64,000 nucleotides of DNA from Dehalogenimonas lykanthroporepellens BL-DC-9 (GTDB taxonomy: Bacteria > Chloroflexota > Dehalococcoidia > Dehalococcoidales > Dehalococcoidaceae), in contig CP002084.1 in NCBI GenBank assembly GCA_000143165.1, forward strand, positions 806,001 to 870,000, read 5' to 3'. Made by a program: the position numbers and the translations under genes. Below, one piece after another: positions 51,101 to 59,886 of this stretch (within the stretch, counting starts at the first letter, position 1; each line of letters opens with the position of its first letter). Below the pieces are notes generated by a model, which saw only the letters and a list, made by a program, of their open reading frames with translations, was not told the origin of the DNA and made no database searches.

Positions 51101-52438
51101 TATTCCAGGGAGCCCGGCGAAGGGCTGGGACAATACCAGATTCAAGTGATTCTGACACCGGCAGACAAACTGACCAACTATCAGGTTACTCTTAACACCG
51201 GTGTGTTTTCCATTGTGGATAACCCGTATCCTCAAATAGTCGAGCAACCCGACGACCAGACAATAATTTACGGGAACGATGCCGTCTTTACGATAGTCGC
51301 CGAAGGGAATCCGGCACCGGAGGTAGTATGGCAAACCAGTGATGACGGCATTGAATGGCAATCGGTTATCGATGGTACCGGACATGTTTTTACTGTCCGG
51401 ACACCCGAAGTGGCCATTGACGGACGTCGATATCGCGCTGTGGTCACCAATGAGTTCGGAGAAATATACAGCCGGATAGTTACTTTGAATGTGGTTCCTC
51501 GGGCGGTTGCGCCGATAGTGACCGTAGCCGAAAAAGTTTATGATGAAAATACTACGGCTCACATCAATTTCAGAGCTTTGTCCGGGCTTATCGATGGTGA
51601 TGACGTCTACCTGGTCGGCGGCAACGCGGTATTCGCGACCCGAGACACCGGCAACGATATTGCTGTTACAATTACCGGACTCAGTATTGCCGGAAATGAC
51701 GCCTTTAATTACGTCCTGACGACCACCGGATACCAGACACAGGCCAATATTCTGCCGCCGGTTTTTGACGGCGGCCTTTTTCAGAAAACAAGGTTGACGG
51801 CAGTAAACCTGGCAGGCAGTCTGCCATATCTGTCAGCCGAAAACACCACCACCGCATTCGGATATGTCACCACCAGAAACGGCGCGCTGACTATTGAAAT
51901 CCAATCCGGTACCTGGCTGGGTGGTCTGGCCGGAGGTGATATCCACCTTTCAGTAACCCCAGTTTCAACGCCCGCCCCTCCCCAAAATTCAACGCTCATA
52001 CTTGCCTACGACTTCGGTCCGCCGGGACTTGTTTTCGACCCGGGAATCAACCTGTCCTGGCATTATGATGCAAGCACTCTGCCCCCGGGTGTTACGCCGG
52101 CGGATCTGATTGCCGTTTACTTTGAGGGAAACACCTGGATCGAACTGCCCGGATCACTGGATGAGGTAAATCGCACCATCACCGTCCAGATCGACCACTT
52201 TTCCACTTACGGCCTGATGGCCGTACTGCCTGAGAAAACGGACGATATACCGGAACTACCCGATGCTGAACAAGAAAAGCCAGCCGAAATTCCAGAAAAG
52301 ACGCTTCTGCCGATATCGGAAGGCGACGATGACACACCCGGCAAATTCGAAGGCCGTTACCTGATATCAGCTTTTGTCGGCGCCATGCTTGCAGGTGGTG
52401 CGGTCCTGTTATTCACCAGACGCGCCGATTCATATTGA
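48194..52438 (+). CDS. Large modular surface protein (FG-GAP/VCBS, cadherin-like, Ig-like and MBG domains)
   Basis: The 1414-residue protein has a signal/anchor helix at residues 5-27, a SbsA-type Ig-like domain (about 35-137), and seven FG-GAP repeats with Ca-binding loops (DLNRDGYVD at about 162 to DFNNDGFVD at about 452). Two cadherin-like repeats follow (about 575-670 and 674-762, each with GVLxND and YxPxxGFxGxDSF). Then come Ig-like (766-854), two MBG-type (856-1009), Ig-like (1015-1102) and YDG-type (1103-1192) domains, and a C-terminal helix (about 1385-1407) with a basic tail. It is probably a cell-surface adhesin or S-layer-associated protein. TTG start; the site AAAGGCTGAAAA is weak. 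I cannot assign a ligand. Confidence 0.88.
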   Translation: MKQSPLLTLPILLLAGALIWLSSSPIAYHAGPVTGLYMISVSPVPGAFSAPADSAIQASFSEPVASQSLTPDSFRVHGSLSGTIPGTFGGGGTSTVTFFPSSAFLPGERVTVTITDTLSAVSGNELSPTYTWQFTVSASAGPGSFSISQVLAATAYSSVSVGDLNRDGYVDAVLSKNGQNEIWLNQGDGTLSLYWTAPEADETRRTVLFDLDNDGDLDIYVANKGNDFIWLNHDNASSFNNNQTFSFNDSTAAVASDFDNDGFIDIYVTRYGNSDVLLMNDGNGALQATGAIPGASTNSNGAVIADFNNDGLLDVFTAIQGYNQVLLNEGSAVFTPGWTSPNSRISYALDTGDFNSDDNMDVLVANGNTPNEIWLGNGDGTFADSGQSLGGNIWTADIAAADFNGDGLPDVYQANGIVPGPDQVLFSDSGGNLVDSGAVFDSKISTAVATADFNNDGFVDFLVTSSDGAELWLNLTEGINITSPVSSSTWFIGDTELLTWTSFGFDGAVAIEISRDGGNTWVSIGADVDNTGTFEWTVDEPESPTVRFRITSVTDQSMTAVSEQFTILFPDPVAMNDSYQTEQDTELAVPSDQGVLVNDTFGGSMDLSASLVTGPENGSLEIYPNGSFIYIPDVGYFGNDSFSYSASAGVQVSNIASVEITVIGHTNVPPMAVDDTFVTQKNQTLAISENEGVLANDADEESESLSASLITDVTNGELNFQSDGSFQYIPAEGFSGIDSFVYKANDGTDDSNPATVTIMVEDNSPKITAEPTDILIVYGETGQFTSEAIGVPAPSIQWQQSLDHGQTWIDIPGAVDGTLTLSQADVSWTGRQYRSVFTNEHGSTASSAARLTVSARTVVVTADPVNKTYGEDDPVLSFQISVGSLVAGDAFDGEPGREPGEDTGEYVIYQGSLSLSSNYELTFKGSTLTILPKPASATPDNISKYEGEPDPVLTGTLNGFLENDGITAEYSREPGEGLGQYQIQVILTPADKLTNYQVTLNTGVFSIVDNPYPQIVEQPDDQTIIYGNDAVFTIVAEGNPAPEVVWQTSDDGIEWQSVIDGTGHVFTVRTPEVAIDGRRYRAVVTNEFGEIYSRIVTLNVVPRAVAPIVTVAEKVYDENTTAHINFRALSGLIDGDDVYLVGGNAVFATRDTGNDIAVTITGLSIAGNDAFNYVLTTTGYQTQANILPPVFDGGLFQKTRLTAVNLAGSLPYLSAENTTTAFGYVTTRNGALTIEIQSGTWLGGLAGGDIHLSVTPVSTPAPPQNSTLILAYDFGPPGLVFDPGINLSWHYDASTLPPGVTPADLIAVYFEGNTWIELPGSLDEVNRTITVQIDHFSTYGLMAVLPEKTDDIPELPDAEQEKPAEIPEKTLLPISEGDDDTPGKFEGRYLISAFVGAMLAGGAVLLFTRRADSY

Positions 52439-52450
52439 ATACATCGTCCA

Positions 52451-54553
52451 TCAAGTAGTCTGACGCAGAATATCCTCTACCGCCCGACTCCACCCTTCCG
52501 GCCCGATACCTTTAACGAAAACAAGTTGGGGCACTTTTATTTTAGCCCAACGCTGTGCCGGCCCCTGTACCTGCATCGGTTTATTGACCGCCGACAACAT
52601 CGACACGTCATTTTCCGAATCCCCGATACCGAAGGTCAATACGTTGCCGAAATTGAGCTTGAACAGTTCGGTGAGTATTTTCACTGCCTTACCCTTATCA
52701 CTGCCGGCAGTAATGGTATAGAACTTGCCCCCGAAAGCATAATTCAAACCGGCGTTTTTCAGTTCGGTCAGCATCAGTTCAATCGCCTGACGACTGCCAT
52801 GAAGCTTGATGGTTTCTGAATATTCGCGCTGTTTCGCCCGTTCGGCGGCTTTCAATGTCAGTCCCGTTTCAATGGCGACTTCTTCCACCGACATATCACT
52901 GTAGCCGGTAACCGCCAGGCTTCCAAGAGAAGGATTTTTCAATAACCGTTCACTGACGTCATTTCTGACCTGCTCAATTTTATGTTTCACATCCTGATAA
53001 GGCAGACCTATCTCCGTCACGACATAGTCATCGATGACTCTGTCGTAAGAATGCGGTCGGTGAAAATAGCCTTTCGGGACATATATTGCTGAGCCGTTTT
53101 CGGTAATGAAAGGATGATTCAGGCCCAGTTCCTGCCTCAGATTTTCCTGTTCGGCTCTAGTCTTAGATGAACAAAAGACGACCGGAATGTCGTGTGTCTG
53201 AATGCGACGTAGGGCTATCAGCGCTTCAGAATATGAATAATTGGACGGATGTAGCAACGTGCCGTCCAGGTCAGAGAATATTATCTGTTTAATCCGTTCC
53301 CCGAACGGACGCGCCGTGGATACCGGTAGCGGTAAATCCTCCGGCACGAACAAACGCCGGAATTCCCCGCTCAAAGCCGCGGAGAAACTGTCGAGGTCTG
53401 CCTGCTGAGGCGGGGGCATCAGGGTAACCGGCGGTGGTTCCTGCCCTGATTCCAGACAACCCGCTTCCACCAGTTCATCCAGTATCTGAGCTTTGATTCG
53501 TTCCTGTGACAGCGGGCTGTGATAAATGACTGACAGGCTGGGTTGCATCATCTCATTCAGCACATGCTCATCCCCCTTCTCGGCGTGAAGGTGGGGATTG
53601 ACGGTTTCGGTCTGGAAAATTTCGACGCCTTTTTCTGATGCCTCTTTATTTTCAATCGGCAACATACCGGTGAATTTTTCAAGTATGGAAATCAGCTCTT
53701 CTGTTTCCACAGCATACCCGGTTCCAAAGTTGAGCCTTTCGGCCAGAGCTACGCTCATCGCGTGTTCACCGGCATTACCGGTTTTGAATACGTCGGTTTC
53801 GAACTGGCCCATGGTAGAAATCATGTTATTCAGGTGCTTGTTGGTAATCTCCGATACCCTGCCCCACTTCTTGAAATACAATTCGCCATACATTTTGGGT
53901 TTATAACGCCATTGGATTCGAGTCATGACATAGGGCGTTTTGGCGATGCTGAAAGTAGCCGCATAGTGCTTGGCATATTCCAGCGCGGCTCCCGGAATGT
54001 AGTTATCGGTATCAATGAAACCGACATAATCTTTTCCCAGCACCTTGGCCAGCATTATTCCAAGTATCATCCCCTCACTTTTACCACTCCGGATTAAACC
54101 ATCCTCGCCGAGAATTTCAGGATATCCGGCTTCGACAAAGGCCTTGGCCACGGCGGGATCTTTCTGATGAACGAGCATCGCCTGCCTTCGGGTTATCTGG
54201 CAGAAGCGGCTCAGAATGTCATGCTCGATGCGAAATGCGTCGATATCTCCCCGTTGGCTGTTGGACAGAACGATAATGAAACAATCATGGGGCATCGCCG
54301 ACAAGACGCCTTCGAAAACCTTGGCATCTTCATCCTTGATCGGTAGCACAATCACCATTTTACGTTCGATTTCATCAATGGCTTCACGCTCCACTTTCTG
54401 AACATCGGAGTTTTCCGCAACCTGGGGGTTTTTAGCTCCGGAATCCAGTTCCAAAACGCGGCGAACGCCGTATATGGTAACCGATCCCAGGTGCTCTGCC
54501 TGTCGTGTTCTCTCCAAACGCACGTTAGCCTCCTGCTTCGACAGACGCGTCAT
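52451..54553 (-). CDS. mgsD: Bifunctional mannosyl-3-phosphoglycerate synthase/phosphatase
   Basis: The 700-residue fusion makes the compatible solute mannosylglycerate. Residues about 1-400 are a GT55-type glycosyltransferase (VLPIKDEDAKVFEGVL, FIDTDNYIPGAALEYAKHYA), which makes mannosyl-3-phosphoglycerate. Residues about 430-700 are the HAD phosphatase (IFSDLDGTLLHPSNY, ENGSAIYVPKGYF, GIGDSENDVSML). This fused form is known from Dehalococcoides. An extended -10 box TG-G-TATAAT lies 38 nt upstream. Confidence 0.94.
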   Translation of the reverse strand: MTRLSKQEANVRLERTRQAEHLGSVTIYGVRRVLELDSGAKNPQVAENSDVQKVEREAIDEIERKMVIVLPIKDEDAKVFEGVLSAMPHDCFIIVLSNSQRGDIDAFRIEHDILSRFCQITRRQAMLVHQKDPAVAKAFVEAGYPEILGEDGLIRSGKSEGMILGIMLAKVLGKDYVGFIDTDNYIPGAALEYAKHYAATFSIAKTPYVMTRIQWRYKPKMYGELYFKKWGRVSEITNKHLNNMISTMGQFETDVFKTGNAGEHAMSVALAERLNFGTGYAVETEELISILEKFTGMLPIENKEASEKGVEIFQTETVNPHLHAEKGDEHVLNEMMQPSLSVIYHSPLSQERIKAQILDELVEAGCLESGQEPPPVTLMPPPQQADLDSFSAALSGEFRRLFVPEDLPLPVSTARPFGERIKQIIFSDLDGTLLHPSNYSYSEALIALRRIQTHDIPVVFCSSKTRAEQENLRQELGLNHPFITENGSAIYVPKGYFHRPHSYDRVIDDYVVTEIGLPYQDVKHKIEQVRNDVSERLLKNPSLGSLAVTGYSDMSVEEVAIETGLTLKAAERAKQREYSETIKLHGSRQAIELMLTELKNAGLNYAFGGKFYTITAGSDKGKAVKILTELFKLNFGNVLTFGIGDSENDVSMLSAVNKPMQVQGPAQRWAKIKVPQLVFVKGIGPEGWSRAVEDILRQTT

Positions 54554-54619
54554 CGGTATGCCTGTCGAAAAAGTCTCTACCGGGTTTTAATTATACCATC
54601 GAAGTCATCGGGTCTAAAC

Positions 54620-54657
54620 AGAATAAATCGGGGAGACCGCACAAAGCGGGCTCCCCG
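54620..54657 (-). terminator. Terminator of the amt-glnK operon
   Basis: CGGGGAG and CTCCCCG form a stem with an inner CCGC/GCGG pairing and loop ACAAA. On the minus strand it is followed by ATTTATTCTGTTT. It lies 22 nt after the glnK stop. Confidence 0.75.
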
Positions 54658-54679
54658 ACCCGGATACAGACCTTGAATC

Positions 54680-55018
54680 TTATATGACCGACTCGCCGGT
54701 TTCCCCGGTACGAATTCGATAAGCCGCGTCGACAGGGATGATGAATATCTTGCCGTCGCCGATTTTGCCGGTCTTGGCCGCTTTTAGTATGGCTTCAACC
54801 GCAATATCACAGTCATCTTCGTGGCAGATCATCTCAATTTTGAGTTTCGGTAGAAAGTCCACCCGGTATTCACCGACTCGCCATTGCAAGGGTATTCCTT
54901 TTTGCTGACCCCGACCGGAGACCTCGGTGACGGTCATGCCTATCAGTCCTTTTTCTTCAAGGGCTTTTTTTACGGCATCCAGCCGTTCTTCACGGATTAT
55001 AGCTTCTATCTTTTTCAT
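54680..55018 (-). CDS. glnK: Nitrogen regulatory protein P-II
   Basis: The 112-residue P-II protein senses 2-oxoglutarate and ATP/ADP and gates AmtB. It has the T-loop GRGQQKG...GEYRVDFLPK with Tyr51 kept (the uridylylation site in enteric P-II) and Trp at position 46, and TGKIGDGKIFIIPV. The frame is open to 55153, but homology starts at the ATG 55018 (MKKIEAIIRE). It starts 1 nt after the amt stop. Confidence 0.95.
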   Translation of the reverse strand: MKKIEAIIREERLDAVKKALEEKGLIGMTVTEVSGRGQQKGIPLQWRVGEYRVDFLPKLKIEMICHEDDCDIAVEAILKAAKTGKIGDGKIFIIPVDAAYRIRTGETGESVI

Positions 55019-55019
55019 T

Positions 55020-56228
55020 TTATTTAATCCCTCCGTAAGCTCGTTCTCCGTGTTGAGAGATATCCAGACCGACGATTTCTTCCGATTCCTTGACCCTGAG
55101 CCCCATGGTCTTGTCCAGAATCCAACCGATAGCCAGGGTTCCGATGAAGGCATACGCCATGGTCGCCGCTACAGCCACTGCCTGAATGCCAAGCTGTTCC
55201 AGATTGCCACTCAAAGCCCCGTCGACGCCGCCGACCGCGGCTGTGGCGAAGATACCGGTAGCCAGCGCTCCCCAGATACCACCGACACCGTGTACCGACA
55301 TGACATCCAGTGAATCATCAAAGCCTTTTCTGGCCTTGAAGCTCATCGCCCAGTAACAAACCAGGGCGGCGACGCCACCAATGGCGATGGCGGCCATGGG
55401 AGTAACGAAACCAGCCGCCGGGGTGATGGCAACCAGACCGGCTACGGCGCCGGTTACCGCACCCAGCAGAGTGGGCCTTCGGCTTCTCCAGGACAGCAGT
55501 ATCCAGACAAAAGCGGCCGCGGCCGCGGCGGTGTTGGTAGTGACGAAAGCGTTGGCGGCGGCTCCGTCAGCGGCCAACGCGCTTCCACCGTTGAACCCGA
55601 ACCAGCCAAACCAGAGTAACGCGGCGCCGAGCATAACCATTGGAATGTTGTTGGGCTCCATGGGTTCTTTACCCAGCCCACGTCTGGCGCCGAGCAGTAG
55701 AACCAGGGCGGCGGCAGAGACACCGGCATTGATATGCACCACCGTACCACCGGCGAAATCAAGAGCGCCAAGTTCACCGATCCAGCCCCCTCCCCAGACC
55801 CAGTGAGCTACCGGGCCATAAATAACGGCCAGCCAGACGGCGGCAAAAACCAGCAGGGTACTGAACTTGATGCGTTCTACCACCGCACCGGTAATCAGGG
55901 CTACGGTAATGATGGCGAACATACCCTGAAACATCATGAACAGAAGATGGGGAATGGTCGAACCCTCGGTGGGGTCCATACCGACGTTGTTCAGACCGAG
56001 AAAATCAAAGTTACCGACCAGACTTGAGATACTGGAGCCAAAGCTCAGTGAGTAGCCAAACAGCACCCACAGAATTGAAACCAGTGCCAGTACGGCAAAA
56101 CTCATCATCAAGGTTGAGATGAGATTTTTCTTGCGCACCATTCCGCCGTAGAACAGCGCCACTCCTGGTGTCATCAACATGACCAGAGCGGTTGAGACCA
56201 GAATCCAGGCAGTATCACCTGAGTTCAT
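55020..56228 (-). CDS. amt: Ammonium transporter
   Basis: The 402-residue channel has eleven predicted helices. Key motifs: MTPGVALFYGGMVRKKN, FGYSL, DFAGGTVVHINAG with the pore histidine, WFGWFGFNGGSAL, and the second pore His in SVHGVGGIWGALATG. The N-terminus MNSGDTAW fits without an extra signal peptide. It follows GGGAGGTGCAAC and is co-transcribed with glnK. A TG-G-TATAGT box lies upstream. Confidence 0.96.
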   Translation of the reverse strand: MNSGDTAWILVSTALVMLMTPGVALFYGGMVRKKNLISTLMMSFAVLALVSILWVLFGYSLSFGSSISSLVGNFDFLGLNNVGMDPTEGSTIPHLLFMMFQGMFAIITVALITGAVVERIKFSTLLVFAAVWLAVIYGPVAHWVWGGGWIGELGALDFAGGTVVHINAGVSAAALVLLLGARRGLGKEPMEPNNIPMVMLGAALLWFGWFGFNGGSALAADGAAANAFVTTNTAAAAAAFVWILLSWRSRRPTLLGAVTGAVAGLVAITPAAGFVTPMAAIAIGGVAALVCYWAMSFKARKGFDDSLDVMSVHGVGGIWGALATGIFATAAVGGVDGALSGNLEQLGIQAVAVAATMAYAFIGTLAIGWILDKTMGLRVKESEEIVGLDISQHGERAYGGIK

Positions 56229-56352
56229 GTTGCACCTCCCTTTCTTTCTTATTTGAATCCACTATACCAAGCGGTTATTACCCCGGAATTACATCCGCGT
56301 TTCCATCAGATTACGTCGAAGTTTCCGAAAGGTTACGCCCACCCCCAATCAT

Positions 56353-56381
56353 TTGCGCCGTCACCGGCAACTCCCTATAAT
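56353..56381 (+). promoter_or_regulatory. efp promoter
   Basis: TTGCGC (56353-56358), 17-nt spacer, TATAAT (56376-56381), 24 nt before the likely SD GGGAGG. Confidence 0.55.
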
Positions 56382-56429
56382 GACACTTTGACTGTTATCA
56401 TCTGATTGTCCGGGAGGCTCGCAGTACCT

Positions 56430-56987
56430 GTGGAAGTTTCTGAAGTAAGTAAGAACAACAAACTGTTAATTGACGGCGTACCGTATGCCGTTGAAAATGT
56501 CAGTTTCGTAAAACCGGGCAAGGGCCGGGCTATCTATCGACTGAAACTCCGCAACCTGCTGAGCGGAGTCTTATCCGAACCCACTTATCATTCCGGTGAT
56601 AAGTTCGATGAAGCCAGTATCAGCGTCAGGGACATGCAGTACCTCTACGAAGAGAACGGCCATTATCACTTCATGGATTCCGAAAACTTCGAACAGCACC
56701 TGATGGAAGAAGCGGTGGTTGGAGACAAGGCCAAATATCTCAAGGACAATCTCGATGTTCAGGTCATGATTTGGGAAGACAAGCCTATCGACCTGATACT
56801 TCCAAAAGTGGTGGATTTGGCCGTGGTTGAAACAGAAGAAGCCTTGAAAGGTGCGACCGCAACCGCCCAGTTGAAAACCGCCAGACTGGAAACCGGACTG
56901 GAAATCGGTGTGCCCCCATTCATCAAGGAAGGCGACATCATACGGGTCAACACCGTTACCTGCAGTTACAGCGAAAGAGTCGGTTAG
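56430..56987 (+). CDS. efp: Elongation factor P
   Basis: The 185-residue factor relieves ribosome stalling on polyproline. The loop VKPGKGRAIYRLKLRNL carries the modified lysine (PGKG), and the C-terminus holds the S1-like fold with GLEIGVPPFIKEGDIIRV. The start is uncertain. I use GTG 56430, 12 nt after GGGAGG, giving the normal family length; TTG 56406 would add 8 residues and has no site. Confidence 0.95.
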   Translation: MEVSEVSKNNKLLIDGVPYAVENVSFVKPGKGRAIYRLKLRNLLSGVLSEPTYHSGDKFDEASISVRDMQYLYEENGHYHFMDSENFEQHLMEEAVVGDKAKYLKDNLDVQVMIWEDKPIDLILPKVVDLAVVETEEALKGATATAQLKTARLETGLEIGVPPFIKEGDIIRVNTVTCSYSERVG

Positions 56988-57001
56988 ACCTGGCAGGCGA
57001 C

Positions 57002-57904
57002 GTGGATATCGAACGCCTGACGAAAAAAGGACGCTCTCTGAGGCGCCGGGCGGAAATCATAAAAGCCATCCGGGACTTTTTTCTCCACCGGGACTATCTG
57101 GAAGTAGAAACCCCTCTGCTGACCGCTGTTCCCATTCCGGAAACCCATATCGATGCCATCGCTACCGACCGCGGCTTTCTGGTTTCGTCCCCTGAAATAT
57201 ACATGAAGCCTCTGCTGGCCGCCGGTTACGACCGAATATTTCAGATTTGTCATAGTTTCCGAAAAAATGAGATCGGCACTCATCACCTGGAAGAGTTCTC
57301 CATGCTGGAATATTATCGGGCGGGCTTCGATTATCTGGAACTGGCAGGGGAAACGGAGGAACTGGTCCTTCATATTGCCGGCAAACTGGGAACCTCCGGC
57401 GTCCTGAATTACCAGAACCGGCAGATAGACCTGTCCGGCCCCTGGGAGCGGTTGACCGTCAGGGAAGCTTTCATCAAAGCCTGTGACTGGGATCCGCTGG
57501 CCTCACCTGATCCTGAACGGTTCGACCTGGAACTGGCTACGTCGGTAGCCGGGTTGAGTTATGATAAGCCTCTGGTATTGTATGATTTCCCGGCAGATAT
57601 GGCGTCACTCTCCAGACTGAAGAGCGGTAACCCCGCAGTCGCGGAACGAACTGAACTCTTCATCGGCGGATTAGAGGTTGCCAATATCTTCAGCGAACTG
57701 ACCGACGTCGAGGAACAGAGACGTCGTTTCATCGCCGAGTTATCGGCCGATAAAAGCAAGCCACAGGCAGAATTGCCTGAGGCTTTTCTGGAAGCACTAC
57801 GTTATCTGCCGGAATCAGCCGGCGGCGCGCTGGGTGTTGACCGCCTGGTGATGCTTTTCTGTGACGCCGCCGATATCAGGGAAGTCAATTTCTTCCCGAT
57901 TTAG
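57002..57904 (+). CDS. epmA: EF-P lysine lysyltransferase (EpmA/GenX-like)
   Basis: The 300-residue class II LysRS-like catalytic core has no anticodon-binding domain: VETPLLTAVPIPETHIDAI, SSPEIYMKPLLAAGYDRIFQI (ligand residues in SPEIYMK), FSMLEYYRAG, and GGALGVDRLVMLF. EpmA attaches (beta)-lysine to the EF-P loop lysine. It is encoded 14 nt after efp, which supports the assignment. The aminomutase EpmB is not in the window. Its stop codon overlaps that of the convergent nitrilase gene. Confidence 0.92.
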   Translation: MDIERLTKKGRSLRRRAEIIKAIRDFFLHRDYLEVETPLLTAVPIPETHIDAIATDRGFLVSSPEIYMKPLLAAGYDRIFQICHSFRKNEIGTHHLEEFSMLEYYRAGFDYLELAGETEELVLHIAGKLGTSGVLNYQNRQIDLSGPWERLTVREAFIKACDWDPLASPDPERFDLELATSVAGLSYDKPLVLYDFPADMASLSRLKSGNPAVAERTELFIGGLEVANIFSELTDVEEQRRRFIAELSADKSKPQAELPEAFLEALRYLPESAGGALGVDRLVMLFCDAADIREVNFFPI

Positions 57905-58605
57905 ACTTCCACTATCTCCAGTGTTTCACCAGCTTCAGGCCCTTCCCATATCGTACCGGCGGGAGTGGTAACGGCGCTCCGACTGGACAGAGGCTTACCG
58001 CCGAACATTCCCATTCTGGTGATTTTGATCACCGTCGAACCGTGTTTGTCGGCGATTGTCTGGGAAACCGGATGCCCGGTGAACGGCGGATGATTGGGAT
58101 CGGTCAGTGATACGGGTAGAAACACGTATTTGGAACCGTCAGCAACGGCATCGACCATCTCCCAGGAAATGCAGTCAGCGCATATCATCAACCCGATTCG
58201 GCCAAAGGGAGAATCAAAGGTCACTATATCCTTTCCGGGACATATCTTCAGCTCAACTTCTTCCCGGGTTATCTTGATTTTCCGGTAGGACGTGACTATC
58301 TTGCCCTGTTTCCAGACATAGCAGGTATTGTAATAACAGTCACCGCCGTCTTCCAGAATACTGCCGCCGATGATATACCCGGGGAAACGCAGACTGGCCT
58401 CGGCCAGCATATCATAGGCCGGCTTACCGGTTTCCCGATAACAGCTTTCAAGTGTGTACGATTTGCGATAATCGCCACCAGGAATGGAGAAAAACTCAGG
58501 CAAAGCGAAAAAATCGGCTTTGGTGTCGATAATGGCCTTATAAGCTTTCTCGATGTTTCGGGCGGCATCACCGCTGTCGGCTATCTGATAGATGGCTACT
58601 TTCAT
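57901..58605 (-). CDS. Carbon-nitrogen hydrolase (nitrilase superfamily)
   Basis: The 234-residue protein has the Glu-Lys-Cys triad: E in FALPEFFSIPG, K in SYRKIKITREE, and C in LMICADCISWEM. Substrate unknown. It begins 1 nt after the FMN-enzyme gene ends, so the two form an operon. Stop codons of this gene and epmA overlap tail to tail. Confidence 0.9.
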   Translation of the reverse strand: MKVAIYQIADSGDAARNIEKAYKAIIDTKADFFALPEFFSIPGGDYRKSYTLESCYRETGKPAYDMLAEASLRFPGYIIGGSILEDGGDCYYNTCYVWKQGKIVTSYRKIKITREEVELKICPGKDIVTFDSPFGRIGLMICADCISWEMVDAVADGSKYVFLPVSLTDPNHPPFTGHPVSQTIADKHGSTVIKITRMGMFGGKPLSSRSAVTTPAGTIWEGPEAGETLEIVEV

Positions 58606-58606
58606 A

Positions 58607-59815
58607 TCAGATGCCGCCCTGCCCCAGCGACGGATAACGGATCATGTTGTTCATATAGCGGGTAAGCCGCTCCATCAGCTCCTGAACAGCGGCGTTTTTG
58701 TACTCACTGACCAGGGAGGCCACCAGTCTTCTGACCGGCACTATTTCTTTCACCCGGTGAACATTGGCCCCACAGAAGGCAAACCCGCCGCTCAGATGCC
58801 CTCTCTGGGCGTTCATCAGAGCGATAAAGATGCAATAAGGACTGCTTTGATAGTCACAGGTCTTGACACAATGCTGTGGGCACTTGAACGGCTTTTTCTT
58901 ACCGGCGGCTACGCTTTCGAGGTAAGCGTTTTGCAATGCCCGTCCCGGCATGCCGACCGGACTCTTGATGATTACCGCGTCCCCCGGGCTGGAATCTACA
59001 TAGGCCTGCTTGAACAGCGGCGAAGCGTCGCATTCATCGGTAGCGACAAATCTGGTGGCCATTTGAACACCGGAAGCCCCGGATTTTAACATGTGGTAAA
59101 TGTCCTGCCCGGAGTAAACGCCACCGGCGGCGATAATGGGAATCTTCCTCCCCGCTTTGGCGGCAAAAGGCTTGACGGCTTCGATGACTTCCGGGACCAG
59201 ACGCTCCAACTGATTTTCCGGAGCATCCAGTTCTTCGGCCTTGAAACCCAGATGACCGCCGGCTTTGGGGCCTTCTACCACAAAACCGTCGGGAGTGTAA
59301 TTAAATTCATCCTGCCATTTCTTGCAAAGTATACGGGCGGCGCGGGCGGACGAAACGATGGGTACCAGTTTGGTATGCCGGTTGTCGCCCAGCAATTCCG
59401 GCAACCGCAGGGGCAATCCGGCCCCGGCAAAGATGACATCGATTTTTTCTTCGATGGCGGTTTTTACCAGATCGGCAAAATCGGTCAGAGCAACCATGAT
59501 GTTGACACCAAGAACCCCTTTCGTCTGCTCCCTGGCTTTTCTTATCTCCTTGCGCAACCCCCTGATGTTGGCCTCGAAGAAATTGGTGGTAAAATCCCGT
59601 TCAAATAACCCAACACCGGGAGCCGCAATAACACCCACTCCTCCGGCGTTGGCCACCGCCGAAGCCAGACCGGACATCGAAATGCCGACCGCCATGCCAC
59701 CTTGAACGAGAGGTAACCGGGCTTTATGCTGACCTATGCGTAAAGACGGCGGTTTATACCACCTGCTGAATTCTTCCAGTTCAGCGCTTATGTCGTCTCT
59801 CGAAACCGTTTCCAA
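58607..59815 (-). CDS. Nitronate monooxygenase/FabK-like FMN-dependent enzyme
   Basis: The 402-residue TIM-barrel flavoprotein has LVQGGMAVGISMSGLA at the N-terminus, VVEGPKAGGHLGF, IAAGGVYSGQDI and GVQMATRF, all family motifs for FMN binding. A C-terminal cysteine-rich stretch, CPQHCVKTCDYQSSPYC, is unusual and may bind a cluster. Both 2-nitropropane dioxygenases and enoyl-ACP reductase II share the fold; I cannot decide which. Coupled with the nitrilase gene. Confidence 0.85.
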   Translation of the reverse strand: METVSRDDISAELEEFSRWYKPPSLRIGQHKARLPLVQGGMAVGISMSGLASAVANAGGVGVIAAPGVGLFERDFTTNFFEANIRGLRKEIRKAREQTKGVLGVNIMVALTDFADLVKTAIEEKIDVIFAGAGLPLRLPELLGDNRHTKLVPIVSSARAARILCKKWQDEFNYTPDGFVVEGPKAGGHLGFKAEELDAPENQLERLVPEVIEAVKPFAAKAGRKIPIIAAGGVYSGQDIYHMLKSGASGVQMATRFVATDECDASPLFKQAYVDSSPGDAVIIKSPVGMPGRALQNAYLESVAAGKKKPFKCPQHCVKTCDYQSSPYCIFIALMNAQRGHLSGGFAFCGANVHRVKEIVPVRRLVASLVSEYKNAAVQELMERLTRYMNNMIRYPSLGQGGI

Positions 59816-59886
59816 ATCATTCTCCTAGAATGTCGTATGATGAAGAGTATAGTATTTTTGTTCGTAACGTCAAGTTCTTCGACCGT

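Noticed and set aside
54680-55018. P-II protein lacking its uridylylation tyrosine
   Set aside because: Counting from the start shows Tyr51 is present in GEYR; the Trp that caught my eye is at position 46.
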